Shown: in pieces, positions 26,720 through 34,364 of the stretch
How the letters are laid out: every line of letters starts with the position of its first letter
Numbering within the stretch: the first letter of the stretch is position 1
Source: Thermodesulfovibrio sp.
GTDB lineage: Bacteria; Nitrospirota; Thermodesulfovibrionia; Thermodesulfovibrionales; UBA6898
NCBI GenBank assembly: GCA_013824615.1
Contig: PNOC01000018.1
Span: forward strand, 1-61,770
Direction: 5' to 3'
DNA length: 61,770 nt
Notes under the pieces: generated by a model
Seen by the model: the letters and a program-made list of their open reading frames with translations, nothing else
What the model was told of the DNA's origin: nothing
The model's database searches: none
Position numbers and translations under genes: made by a program

Positions 26720-27931
26720 TCAGAGCCCCTTCAGTGCCTGCCCGATATCGCCGATGATATCGGCGGCATCCTCCAGTCCGGTAGAAATGCGGATGAGGGT
26801 TGGATCAATTCCTTTCTGAAGACAGGCAGCATCGGACAGTTTGCTATTGAACATGAGGGCAGCATTCATAACAATCGTTTCGGTATCTCCGAGGCTGACC
26901 CCTACCCGGCAGAGTCTGAGTCTCTTCATGAACCGCCTGCAGGCAGCTCTGCTGCCGAGGGTGAGCGATACGACGCCGCCGTAATCTTTCATCTGTTTTC
27001 CGGCTGTCCTGTGGCCGGGGTGTTCTCTGAGCCCCGGATACAGCACAGACCGGACCTTGTTCTGCCCGGCAAGAAACTCTGCTATAGCTGCCGCCGACCG
27101 GCAGTGGCAGTCCATTCTGAGATGGAGAGTCTTTAGTCCCCTCAGGAAGAGCCAGGCATTGAAGGGAGAGAGGCAGCCCCCGAGGTTCATGAGCATATTT
27201 TCCCTGAGACGTCTGACCAGTTTTTCCGGGCCAGCCACAATCCCGCCAAGGGCATCGCCGTGACCGCCGATATATTTTGTCGCCGAATGGATGACACAGT
27301 CGATGCCCTCAAGGAGCGGCTTCTGCAGATAAGGCGTGGCAAACGTGTTGTCGATCACCGAGACGAGCCGGTATTTTCGGGCAATATCCGCTATAACGCG
27401 CACGTCAATAATGCTTAAGGACGGATTGGAGGGGCTTTCAAAGAAGATGAGCCTGGTTTTTTTTGTTATCAGTGAAGGGAGTTTTACCTTCAGGTCATCC
27501 TGCGGATCAAAATACAGCACCGGGCAGTTGAGTTTCCTGAGAGTACGGTCAAAAAAAATCCGGGTACCACCGTAGATACTGCTGCTCGATATGACCTCGT
27601 CCCCCGGTTCCAGGAGTTCCAGCAGAACAGCGGCCACAGCCGCCATGCCCGAGGAGAAGGCCACCGCAGCGTCACTCTCTTCCAGCAGGGCTATTTTGTC
27701 CTCGAACGCCTTGACGGTCGGGTTTCCCATGCGGGTATAGACAAACCCGTTCTTCTGCCCGCCTGCAATGGCTGCAACGTCTGCGGGGTCTGTGAAGAAG
27801 AAGGTGCTGGCCTGATAGATCGGCATGCTGGAAGGGCTTGCCACTGCGCAGAAGTCTCCTTCGCCATGGACCAGGAGTGTTCCAGCCCCCTTGCCCGCGA
27901 CTTTGCCAACGACTTTATTTGTGCGCTTCAT
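26720..27931 (-). CDS. Cys/Met-metabolism PLP-dependent enzyme (cystathionine gamma-synthase/lyase type)
   Basis: A 403-residue fold-type I PLP enzyme of the trans-sulfuration group. Markers: YTRMGNPTVKAFEDKIALLE, AFSSGMAAVAAVLLELLEPGDEV, the VIDNTFATPYLQKPL aspartate stretch, and the PLP lysine in SATKYIGGHGDALGG. Members include cystathionine gamma-synthase, cystathionine lyases, methionine gamma-lyase and acylhomoserine sulfhydrylase; sequence alone does not separate them here. The N-terminal 15 residues are lysine/glycine rich. It overlaps the ferredoxin gene by four bases and is the last gene of the operon beginning with lpxK. Confidence 0.88.
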   Translation of the reverse strand: MKRTNKVVGKVAGKGAGTLLVHGEGDFCAVASPSSMPIYQASTFFFTDPADVAAIAGGQKNGFVYTRMGNPTVKAFEDKIALLEESDAAVAFSSGMAAVAAVLLELLEPGDEVISSSSIYGGTRIFFDRTLRKLNCPVLYFDPQDDLKVKLPSLITKKTRLIFFESPSNPSLSIIDVRVIADIARKYRLVSVIDNTFATPYLQKPLLEGIDCVIHSATKYIGGHGDALGGIVAGPEKLVRRLRENMLMNLGGCLSPFNAWLFLRGLKTLHLRMDCHCRSAAAIAEFLAGQNKVRSVLYPGLREHPGHRTAGKQMKDYGGVVSLTLGSRAACRRFMKRLRLCRVGVSLGDTETIVMNAALMFNSKLSDAACLQKGIDPTLIRISTGLEDAADIIGDIGQALKGL

Positions 27932-28155
27932 GTCTTCTTTTTTCCTTCGCTGCGGTAGACGGTTATCGCTATATCGGGGCAGACCATTGCACAGATGCCG
28001 CAGCCGGTGCAGCGCTCCTTATGTTCAACAACTGCCGGAAAGTATCCGATGGCATTAAAGTGGGAGCTGATGGCCAGCGCTTTGACAGGGCAGACAGGTA
28101 CACAGTACCCGCAGCCCTTGCAGCGCTCTTTCTGTATTTTTATCAAGCCCTTCAT
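27928..28155 (-). CDS. 2x[4Fe-4S] ferredoxin
   Basis: A 75-residue dicluster ferredoxin with two complete cluster motifs: CKGCGYCVPVCP and CTGCGICAMVCP. Clusters are spaced by about 34 residues with an ALAISSHFNAIGYFPAVVEHKE insertion, a layout typical of the delta subunits of 2-oxoacid:ferredoxin oxidoreductases (KorD/PorD type). No alpha or beta subunit gene is nearby, so it may serve as a free electron carrier. It overlaps recN upstream and the PLP enzyme gene downstream by four bases each, implying coupled translation; whether the neighbours share a function is not obvious. Confidence 0.92.
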   Translation of the reverse strand: MKGLIKIQKERCKGCGYCVPVCPVKALAISSHFNAIGYFPAVVEHKERCTGCGICAMVCPDIAITVYRSEGKKKT

Positions 28156-29816
28156 AAGTCCTTTCCCAGCAGTTCGCCTGCATGTTTGAGCGAAATGTCG
28201 GTAATGCTCCCGCTGAGCATCCTGGCAATTTCGTTCGTCCGCTCACTGCCGTTAAGCTCCTGAACTCTTACCGTAGTCCTGTTGTCCACAGTATTTTTTT
28301 CTATCTTCAGGTGCTGATTTCCTGAGCTTGCAATCTGAGGCAGATGCGTAATGCATATTACCTGATGACTGTCGGCCAACCTTTTCAGTTTTTGTGCAAC
28401 ACGTTCCGCCGTCTTCCCGCCGATGCCTGCATCCACCTCGTCGAAGATCAGGACAGGGATACTGTCAAGGTCTGCAAGGATGCTCTTCAGCGCCAGCATA
28501 ACCCTGGAGAGTTCTCCTCCCGAGATAATTTTTGTGAGTGGTTTCAGCGGTTCTCCGGGATTTGCCGTAAAAAGGAATTCCACAAGATCAGACCCGTGAG
28601 GTCCAACCCGCACTTTTCCATCATCTCCGGTCTCCTGTCTTACCTCAATCCTGAACCCGGGGCTGCTGAAGGCCAGGTCTTTCAGGGTCTCCTCAATCAA
28701 TTTTTCTATCTGCCTGGCAGCCTTTGTCCTTTTTGCCGACAGCAGGGCAGCGGTCTTGCCGAGCTCAGCTTCCTTTTCGAGCAACTGACTTTCAAGTATA
28801 GCCAACCGGTCATCGGTTGACTCAAGGCTCTGCATCTCTTCTTCTGCCCTGTCCCGGTATTGCAGGAGTTCCCGGATGCCGTCTCCATATTTCTTCTCAA
28901 GCTTTTTCAGTGTTTCAAGGCGCTCCTCTACAGACTCAAGCCGGGCCGGGTCAAGGTCGTATCTGTCTCTGAAGCCCCGCAGCGCAATAGAAATATCCTC
29001 AATAAGCGGCAAGGCGGCCTCCAGATTTTTTGCTGTATCACTGAGCCGGCTGTCGAGGGCGGTCATCTCTTTCATGCGGGTACGCACACGGGAAAGCTTT
29101 TCGAGGCAGGATCCCTCTGACTCATACAGCAGGCCGTATGCCTCATCCGTGAGTGCTGTCAGCTTCGTCAGGTTTGCAAGGACGCTGCGCTCTCCTTCGA
29201 GACTTTCCTTTTCTCCGGGCTGCGGGTCTGCTGTGTTTATTTCAGCCACCTGAAAACGAAGCAGATCCAGCCGAAGGGCACGTTCTCTGGTTTTTTCCCT
29301 GAGTTCCCCGCATTCCTGCCTGAGCCTGCGTGCTGCGATAAAAAGTGCAGAGGTCTTTTCCTTCTCGGGCTGCAGTCTTCCGTAGCTGTCGAGCAGCCGC
29401 CGCTGGTTTTCTGCAATGAGCAGGCTCTGATGTTCATGCTGGCTCATAATATCGACAAGAGATTTGCCAAGTTCCGAGAGGGTCTGGAGCGTGACCATGG
29501 TGTCATTCAGGTATGCCCGGCTTTTGCCTCCAGCAGTCAGCACCCTGCGCAGGAGGAGTCCTTCAGCTGCATCGATATCAAGGTCGGGTAACAATGTCAA
29601 AGGCTGCAGATCGAAATAAACCTGCACCGAGGCCTCTTTTGCGCCTGCACGTATAAGGTCTGCCTGGGAGCGGTCTCCCAGGGCGAGGCCGAGGGCGTCG
29701 ATGATGATCGATTTGCCGGCTCCGGTCTCTCCGGTCAGTATGTTCAGACCCTTGCCGAAGCTGATGGACAGGTCATCAATGATCGCGAGATTTTTTATTC
29801 TCAGCTCTTTCAGCAT
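28152..29816 (-). CDS. recN: DNA repair protein RecN
   Basis: A 554-residue SMC-like ATPase involved in double-strand break repair. The N-terminus has IKNLAIIDDLSISFGKGLNILTGETGAGKSI with the Walker A motif; a long central coiled coil runs from about 160 to 375; the C-terminal part carries ISGGELSRVMLALKSIL (signature) and IPVLIFDEVDAGIGG (Walker B), followed by QVICITHLPQIAS. Length is normal. The stop overlaps the ferredoxin start by four bases, and pfk ends 15 bases before its start, all within one operon. Confidence 0.96.
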   Translation of the reverse strand: MLKELRIKNLAIIDDLSISFGKGLNILTGETGAGKSIIIDALGLALGDRSQADLIRAGAKEASVQVYFDLQPLTLLPDLDIDAAEGLLLRRVLTAGGKSRAYLNDTMVTLQTLSELGKSLVDIMSQHEHQSLLIAENQRRLLDSYGRLQPEKEKTSALFIAARRLRQECGELREKTRERALRLDLLRFQVAEINTADPQPGEKESLEGERSVLANLTKLTALTDEAYGLLYESEGSCLEKLSRVRTRMKEMTALDSRLSDTAKNLEAALPLIEDISIALRGFRDRYDLDPARLESVEERLETLKKLEKKYGDGIRELLQYRDRAEEEMQSLESTDDRLAILESQLLEKEAELGKTAALLSAKRTKAARQIEKLIEETLKDLAFSSPGFRIEVRQETGDDGKVRVGPHGSDLVEFLFTANPGEPLKPLTKIISGGELSRVMLALKSILADLDSIPVLIFDEVDAGIGGKTAERVAQKLKRLADSHQVICITHLPQIASSGNQHLKIEKNTVDNRTTVRVQELNGSERTNEIARMLSGSITDISLKHAGELLGKDL

Positions 29817-29831
29817 AGATGCGCGCTGCGG

Positions 29832-31073
29832 TTAATCGATGAGATAGGAGAACCTGCTCCGGAACTGCGCCACGCTCATGCGTGCGGCCTGAGCAAGCGC
29901 CTGGATATGCCCCGCCTCAAAATCCTCTCTTTCGAGTCTGATCATATACTTTCTGCCCACCTCATAGTTCTCGGCACCGATATCAACCATCCGGACCCTG
30001 GTCTTGCCGGTGCCCGGGTCAGCCATCTCCACAAAGGAGACCGGCCTGAGCTTGCCCTCATCAAAAGTGATCATGGCCCCGGTACCTCCCCTGAGCAGGA
30101 ACTTGACCGCCCCGTAGCCCAGGTCCCTTGTGTACTCTATGTCGTAGGGAATAGGATCAGCAGCTCTGAGCTCATAGCCGATACTTTTATGGACGATGGT
30201 GGTTTTAATGCCCCGCTGCTCCAGACTTTTTCTGACAATGCCCCTGAAGATCCTGCCGAGCGGGATCTCGGAGAACCGTATTCTGCCGAGCTCATCCTTT
30301 TCCACGTCTTCACAGGACTCGAGTTCCTGCATGTCAAGTCTGCTTGCGATGCCTTCAGCGAGGATAGAAACTCCGTGGTCTTTATCCATGGCAAGCCTCT
30401 TGATAATGGTACCCTCAAGGATATCCGCTACCTTCTGAAAGACAAGCTTTTTTTCAGTAAACTCCTCGGGGATAAGAGTCAGGGGTGCGCCGGAGGCCTT
30501 TCCCATGCCGAGTGCAAGATGGCCGGTATCTCTGCCCATGGTCGATATGAAGTACCAGCGTCCGGTTGTTTTTGCGTCTTCCATCAGATTTTTGACAATC
30601 TCGACCCCCCAGTGGCGGGCAGTATGGTACCCGAAAGATGATCTGCCGCCGGGAAGGTAGAGGTCGTTGTCTATGGTCTTGGGCACGTGGACAATGGCTA
30701 TCCGGCCCCTTGATTCACGTTCTATCCACCGGGCCATAAAGGCTGTGCCGTCACCGCCGATAGTGATCAGGTATTTTACCTTCAGCGACTTGAGCATGCC
30801 CAGGAGGGTCTTGAACTTTTCTTTTGCTGTTTCGATGGGGTCGCGGGAGGTGCGCAGGATCGACCCGCCGGTCGTATGAATGCGGGATACATCATCGATC
30901 TTCAGCCGCAGGACACTTTTTTTGTCACCTGCAAAAAGGCTCTTGAAGCCGCCGACAATGCCGATTACTTCTTTGCCCTGATTAATCGCTTCGATTGTGG
31001 CGGCACTGATCACGCCGTTAATGCCAGGGGCCGGCCCGCCGCCGACAACAATTGCCACTACCTCGCTGCTCAT
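29832..31073 (-). CDS. 6-phosphofructokinase, plant-like ATP-type
   Basis: A 413-residue phosphofructokinase of the long bacterial/plant group. The ATP site reads GGDGTAFMA, and the catalytic loop reads PKTIDNDLYLPGG. Family knowledge: a Gly in GGDG favours ATP as phosphoryl donor, while PPi enzymes usually have GGDD; the Lys before TIDND is common to PPi enzymes and to plant-type ATP enzymes. So ATP use is most likely here, and I would not call it PPi-dependent despite the pyrophosphatase elsewhere in the window. It also has GRDTGHLALGMGKASGAP and a C-terminal helix rich domain. Start overlaps the previous small gene stop by four bases. Confidence 0.9.
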   Translation of the reverse strand: MSSEVVAIVVGGGPAPGINGVISAATIEAINQGKEVIGIVGGFKSLFAGDKKSVLRLKIDDVSRIHTTGGSILRTSRDPIETAKEKFKTLLGMLKSLKVKYLITIGGDGTAFMARWIERESRGRIAIVHVPKTIDNDLYLPGGRSSFGYHTARHWGVEIVKNLMEDAKTTGRWYFISTMGRDTGHLALGMGKASGAPLTLIPEEFTEKKLVFQKVADILEGTIIKRLAMDKDHGVSILAEGIASRLDMQELESCEDVEKDELGRIRFSEIPLGRIFRGIVRKSLEQRGIKTTIVHKSIGYELRAADPIPYDIEYTRDLGYGAVKFLLRGGTGAMITFDEGKLRPVSFVEMADPGTGKTRVRMVDIGAENYEVGRKYMIRLEREDFEAGHIQALAQAARMSVAQFRSRFSYLID

Positions 31074-31228
31074 GACTTCTCCTGCTGCTGTTCGGACTTG
31101 CTGTCCGGTTTAATCTGTAAATCTTTCACATATTCAGGGCAGCGGAGGTCCTTCCCGGACACGGAGAATTTTTTCTGGCAGGACTCACGCCAGGCACAAA
31201 TTGAACAGGCTTGTTTCTCGGTTTCCAT
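31070..31228 (-). CDS. Small cysteine-containing protein of unknown function
   Basis: A 52-residue protein started at ATG 31228, which has AGGAG about seven bases upstream. Four cysteines are arranged as CSICAWRESC and a later RCPEY, a spacing that could hold a metal ion or cluster. The tail is lysine/glutamine rich (SKSEQQQEKS). I do not recognise a named family, though short proteins of this look occur in many sulfate reducers and Nitrospirota. Its stop overlaps the pfk start by four bases (ATGA), so it is translated with pfk. Confidence 0.7.
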   Translation of the reverse strand: METEKQACSICAWRESCQKKFSVSGKDLRCPEYVKDLQIKPDSKSEQQQEKS

Positions 31229-31278
31229 TATTGCTCCTGTATGCTGCTGTATTTCCTGACGGTCCGCCGTGTTCAAAG

Positions 31279-31689
31279 CTAGGGCATCTTCTTGTCGCTG
31301 AGGAACTTGACGGCAACTCTCCGGTGGCGCGGACCATCGAACTCGCAGAAGAAGACCGACTGCCAGGTGCCAAGTACCAGCCTGCCCTCATCGATCATAA
31401 CGCTGAGCGAAGGGCCGATCAGTGACGCCTTGATATGAGCCGAGGAATTTCCTTCCTTATGGAGATAGTCTCCTTCAAACGGTATCATTCTGTTAAGCAC
31501 GGTCAGTATGTCACGCTGAACGCTGGGATCAGCCCCCTCATTGATCGTGACTGCGGCGGTGGTGTGCGGCACATACAGGTATCCGATGCCTGAGACAAGC
31601 CCCGCCTCTTTCAGGAGTTCCTGGACTTTTTCAGTAATATCGATAAATTCAGTTCTGGTTCTGCTTTTGACATTTATGTATCTGATCAC
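31279..31689 (-). CDS. YjbQ-family (UPF0047) protein
   Basis: A 136-residue protein of the YjbQ family, reported in E. coli to have weak thiamine-phosphate synthase activity. Conserved stretches: YLYVPHTTAAVTINEGADP, an H/E pair in YLHKEGNSSAHIKASLIGPS, and LGTWQSVFFCEFDGPRHRRV. The start is set at GTG 31689, which is part of a GTGA overlap with the lpxK stop and has AGGGAGG eight bases upstream; a longer frame from 31719 would reach well into lpxK. It is coupled to lpxK upstream, and the small cysteine gene follows after 50 bases. Confidence 0.9.
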   Translation of the reverse strand: MIRYINVKSRTRTEFIDITEKVQELLKEAGLVSGIGYLYVPHTTAAVTINEGADPSVQRDILTVLNRMIPFEGDYLHKEGNSSAHIKASLIGPSLSVMIDEGRLVLGTWQSVFFCEFDGPRHRRVAVKFLSDKKMP

Positions 31690-32744
31690 CGGTATTCCCT
31701 CCCTGGGGAGATGCTGCATCTCTGTTCAAAAACTCTGTCATAGAAGCTGCTGTCTATAGAAAATTCGATTCTTATTATAAGAATATTTTCTGGCAAATCA
31801 AGATGTTCGATCTTTATTATATCCTTTTCTGTTGTCACAATCCATTCGCATTTCAATTCCCCGGCTTCTTTTGCCAGTCCGGCAATATCTGCCGGCGTAT
31901 AGCGGTGATGGTCCCGGAAAGGTCTGAACCCGGCAACCTCGGCGCCGGTATCCTTCAGCGTCTTCAGAAAAGACCCCGGGCTGCCTATACCGCAGAACCC
32001 GAAAATCTTTTTCCCGGCCAGTATCCGCAGCGGCTGCTCACGTCCGCACCTGTCTGTGGCCGAAACCGGGAGGTGGTCCGCAATATAGAGCCCGGCCTTT
32101 GTATTATACTCCCTTACGGAGTTCAGGGTTTTTTCAATGGCAGGGCCCCTGCCATCCATTTTTATGCCGCTTTTGGTGACCACGATGATATCTGCGCGCT
32201 CCAGTGCGGCAAGCGGTTCCCGCAATCTGCCGAAGGGCAGGAGTCTGTTGCCGCCGAACGGGTCTTCTGCATCCAGCAGGACAATATCCATATCCCGGAA
32301 GAGCCGGGAATGCTGAAACCCGTCGTCAAGGAGAAACAGGGTTTCGGATCCCGCAGCCTGATCCTGCAGCCTGATCCTGTCCAGTGCAAAGATTCCTGAT
32401 TTATAACGGTCGGGTCCTTTGACAATCGGGATTCCGCTCAGCCGGCGTGCCATAAGATAGGGTTCGTCTCCTGCCTCACCTGCAGAGAGGAGCGGTCCGC
32501 TACCGGTGGTTACGAAGCAGGGCCCGCGGGCGGTCCCCCGGTATCCCCGGGTCAGGATGACCGGAGCAAGGGAGCGTTTCAGGGCTTCCTGGGCAAGGGC
32601 CATGGTGGCAGGGGTTTTCCCTGTTCCTCCTACGGTTATGTTCCCTATGCTGATTACACGGCAGGGAAGTCGTTTCCGATCGGCAAGGTTTCTTCTTTGC
32701 TGCCATGAGAGCCCGGCATGATAGATGCGCTCAAGGATATTCAT
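31686..32744 (-). CDS. lpxK: Tetraacyldisaccharide 4'-kinase
   Basis: A 352-residue inner-membrane associated kinase that adds the 4'-phosphate to the lipid A precursor. Visible: the VISIGNITVGGTGKTPATMALAQ P-loop, LTRGYRG, GDEPYLMARRL, the DDGFQH motif typical of LpxK, and a C-terminal DHHRYTPADI. The presence of this gene shows that the organism makes lipid A and so has an outer membrane. The start ATG 32744 is preferred over GTG 32762 although neither has a good ribosome site. It begins the minus-strand operon running to the PLP enzyme. Confidence 0.95.
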   Translation of the reverse strand: MNILERIYHAGLSWQQRRNLADRKRLPCRVISIGNITVGGTGKTPATMALAQEALKRSLAPVILTRGYRGTARGPCFVTTGSGPLLSAGEAGDEPYLMARRLSGIPIVKGPDRYKSGIFALDRIRLQDQAAGSETLFLLDDGFQHSRLFRDMDIVLLDAEDPFGGNRLLPFGRLREPLAALERADIIVVTKSGIKMDGRGPAIEKTLNSVREYNTKAGLYIADHLPVSATDRCGREQPLRILAGKKIFGFCGIGSPGSFLKTLKDTGAEVAGFRPFRDHHRYTPADIAGLAKEAGELKCEWIVTTEKDIIKIEHLDLPENILIIRIEFSIDSSFYDRVFEQRCSISPGREYR

Positions 32745-32814
32745 GTCCCGGTATATTACCACGGCAGGATAGTAAATCTATTTTTCCTATAAACATTTTT
32801 TATCACTTTATTTG

Positions 32815-32846
32815 TTGACAAATCGCCCGGGGTCTTGGTATATAAT
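32815..32846 (+). promoter_or_regulatory. Sigma70-type promoter for the DsrE/TusA-like operon
   Basis: TTGACA (32815-32820) is followed after 18 bases by TATATA (32839-32844, running into TATAAT at 32841-32846). It is about 40 bases before the first gene of the sulfur-transfer cluster. A ribosome site AGGAGGAG precedes the ATG at 32886. Confidence 0.75.
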
Positions 32847-32885
32847 TATCCTTGCTGACCCAAATCCATTATAGGAGGAGACCGA

Positions 32886-33182
32886 ATGAAGTTAGGTGTT
32901 TTTGTGAGTGACTTTAATCTGACGGTTGACACCCTGGACAGGCTAAAGGCCGAAAAGCTCGGCATTATACTTGTGCAAAACGGTGTGTATCATGCAACCA
33001 CAAAGGTAAGCGGCAAGGCCTCATCGCTGCTCGACAAGACCCAGAATCTGTATGTTCTTTCCGACGACGTTCAGATACGAGGACTCAAGGTAGAGGACGT
33101 TGACAAGAGGGTGAAGGTTGTTAACTACAGTGATATCGTGGATCTTATGTTCAATGACTACGATAAAACAGCTTGGCTTTAG
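32886..33182 (+). CDS. DsrH/TusB-like sulfur-relay protein (no cysteine)
   Basis: A 98-residue protein of the DsrH/TusB type: an N-terminal strand and helix (MKLGVFVSDFNL), a central LGIILVQNGVYHATT, LYVLSDDVQIRGL and the family's typical C-terminal VVNYSDIVDLMFNDYDKTAWL ending in Trp. There is no cysteine at all, so it cannot carry persulfide itself and is likely structural in a TusBCD-like hetero-oligomer. It is first of four genes transcribed together, with a good promoter and ribosome site. In sulfur oxidisers DsrEFH passes sulfur to DsrC; in sulfate reducers the role of such homologues is not settled. Confidence 0.8.
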   Translation: MKLGVFVSDFNLTVDTLDRLKAEKLGIILVQNGVYHATTKVSGKASSLLDKTQNLYVLSDDVQIRGLKVEDVDKRVKVVNYSDIVDLMFNDYDKTAWL

Positions 33183-33193
33183 GAGGCGATGAT

Positions 33194-33553
33194 ATGGGTA
33201 AATTAGCGATAGGATGTTTTCCAGGGCTGGTCGGCAACATGACCTTTGATTTTGCCATGAAACTGGCTGATGCTGCCGCCGATAAAGGGCACAGTGTAAG
33301 TATATGGTTTTCCGGAAATGCCACCGGGTCTGTCAAGGCGCACCAGAAACACCTGAAGGACTATTCGACCGGGGAAAAACCCCTGCTGGCCCTTATTGCA
33401 AAAGGTGTTGAGATCTGTACCTGTGAGGCCTGTACCGTTGCCAGAGGCGTACAGAAGCCCGAAAGTATCGAGGGTGTCCAGTGGAACGCCATGCACTGGT
33501 ATCTTGCAAGGGTCCATGCTGCAGACCGGGTCCTGCTGATAGGGGGTGAGTAA
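33194..33553 (+). CDS. DsrE/TusD-like sulfur-relay protein
   Basis: A 119-residue protein. The ATG at 33194 follows AGGAGG by seven bases. The fold starts with GKLAIGCFPGLVGNMTFDFAMKLADAAADKGHSVSIWF, and the candidate active cysteines lie in GVEICTCEACTVARGV, a position matching the persulfide-carrying Cys of DsrE/TusD. The ending ARVHAADRVLLIGGE resembles the family too. It lies 11 bases after the TusB-like gene and one base before the next gene. The three Cys in a nine-residue window (CTCEAC) are more than needed for simple sulfur transfer, so redox or metal chemistry is possible. Confidence 0.8.
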   Translation: MGKLAIGCFPGLVGNMTFDFAMKLADAAADKGHSVSIWFSGNATGSVKAHQKHLKDYSTGEKPLLALIAKGVEICTCEACTVARGVQKPESIEGVQWNAMHWYLARVHAADRVLLIGGE

Positions 33554-33554
33554 G

Positions 33555-33965
33555 ATGGGTGATGTTAAAGTAGCAATGATTGTCCAGAAACCGCAGTACA
33601 AGGGCGAGACCTCACGGCTGGCCATTACCCATGCCATATCGTACCAGACGGTCGAGATCCTGCTTGAAGACGGGGAGACAGTAACCCCGAAGCTCTGCTT
33701 CATCGGCGAGGGCGTGCTGGGACTTCAGAAGGGACAGAATGCCATGGAGCTCTATGGCATTACGAGTACTGAAAGCCATATGAAAAACACCCTTCTGGTT
33801 GACCTCGATGTGCTGGTATGCAAGGAAGATCTTGATAAATACGGAATTCCGGAAGATGCGATGCCGAATGCGGATGAGATGGGTGCTGACAAGACAATAC
33901 AGGTGGTTCCCTTTGCCGAAATACAGAAGGCAATAGAAGAAGCCAACCACGTAATGTTCTTTTAA
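33555..33965 (+). CDS. DsrF/TusC-like sulfur-relay protein
   Basis: A 136-residue protein of the DsrE/F superfamily. Start ATG 33555 follows GGGGGTGA; an alternative GTG at 33546 overlaps the upstream stop region. Sequence features: KVAMIVQKPQYKGETSRLAITHAISYQTVEILLEDG, PKLCFIGEGVLGLQKGQNAMELYG, LLVDLDVLVCKEDLDKYGI, ending AIEEANHVMFF. Two cysteines are present. The pattern of N-terminal helix and C-terminal acidic helix suits a TusC/DsrF subunit. It is third in the operon with the TusB-like, TusD-like and TusA genes. Confidence 0.78.
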   Translation: MGDVKVAMIVQKPQYKGETSRLAITHAISYQTVEILLEDGETVTPKLCFIGEGVLGLQKGQNAMELYGITSTESHMKNTLLVDLDVLVCKEDLDKYGIPEDAMPNADEMGADKTIQVVPFAEIQKAIEEANHVMFF

Positions 33966-33997
33966 ATAATAACCAATTTTTTAAGGAGGCTTTACAG

Positions 33998-34246
33998 ATG
34001 GGTGAACTCAGCAGCAAAACAGCAGATCAGACACTTGATGTTCTCGGCAGGGTATGTCCGTATCCGTTGGTTCTTACGAAAAAGGCGCTCGAGAAGATGT
34101 CGAGCGGCCAGATGATCAAGGTCCTTTGTGACGCGCCTGCCTCGGCAGAGGATTCACTGCCGAAGTTTGCAGAGAAACAGGGATTCAAGTTCGAGTCCGT
34201 AAAACTGCCTGGCGATACCTGGGAACTGTATATCCAAAAGAGCTAA
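33998..34246 (+). CDS. TusA-family sulfurtransferase
   Basis: An 82-residue sulfur carrier. It has the family signature Cys-Pro-x-Pro in LGRVCPYPLVLTKKALEKM, preceded by the DQTLDVLG strand, and a normal C-terminal strand (DTWELYIQKS). The Cys forms a persulfide that is handed to partners such as TusBCD/DsrEFH. Here it is the last gene of a cluster with DsrE/F/H-like proteins, 32 bases downstream, with the site AAGGAGG. An intrinsic terminator follows directly. Confidence 0.92.
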   Translation: MGELSSKTADQTLDVLGRVCPYPLVLTKKALEKMSSGQMIKVLCDAPASAEDSLPKFAEKQGFKFESVKLPGDTWELYIQKS

Positions 34247-34268
34247 GAAGCCACAACGATCAGAGCAT

Positions 34269-34302
34269 AAAAAGGGGCAGCCGCGTGGCTGCCCCTTTTT
34301 TT
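34269..34302 (+). terminator. Intrinsic terminator after the sulfur-relay operon
   Basis: A 14-bp stem beginning AAAAAGGGGCAGCC with loop GCGT, closed by its complement and followed by a T-run (seven Ts in all). It is 22 bases after the tusA stop and shows no mismatch. It separates this operon from the regulator gene downstream. Confidence 0.93.
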
Positions 34303-34308
34303 CTCTTC

Positions 34309-34338
34309 TTGACAAATAATATTGGTATTTACTAGAGT
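34309..34338 (+). promoter_or_regulatory. Possible promoter of the KaiC-like/XRE/cupin regulator gene
   Basis: TTGACA at 34309-34314 is followed by a weak -10 candidate (TAGAGT at 34333-34338, spacing 18). The core GGTATTTACTAG (34324-34335) within it resembles the reverse complement of the 13-base repeats upstream of the glutamate synthase gene, so it may be an autoregulatory site. A short palindrome GTTTAAAC follows. Moderately convincing. Confidence 0.5.
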
Positions 34339-34364
34339 TTAAACACTGTTAGGTGCTATATTCC

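Noticed and set aside
29832-31073. Calling the phosphofructokinase PPi-dependent
   Set aside because: The donor-site motif is GGDG rather than GGDD, so an ATP-type enzyme is more likely.
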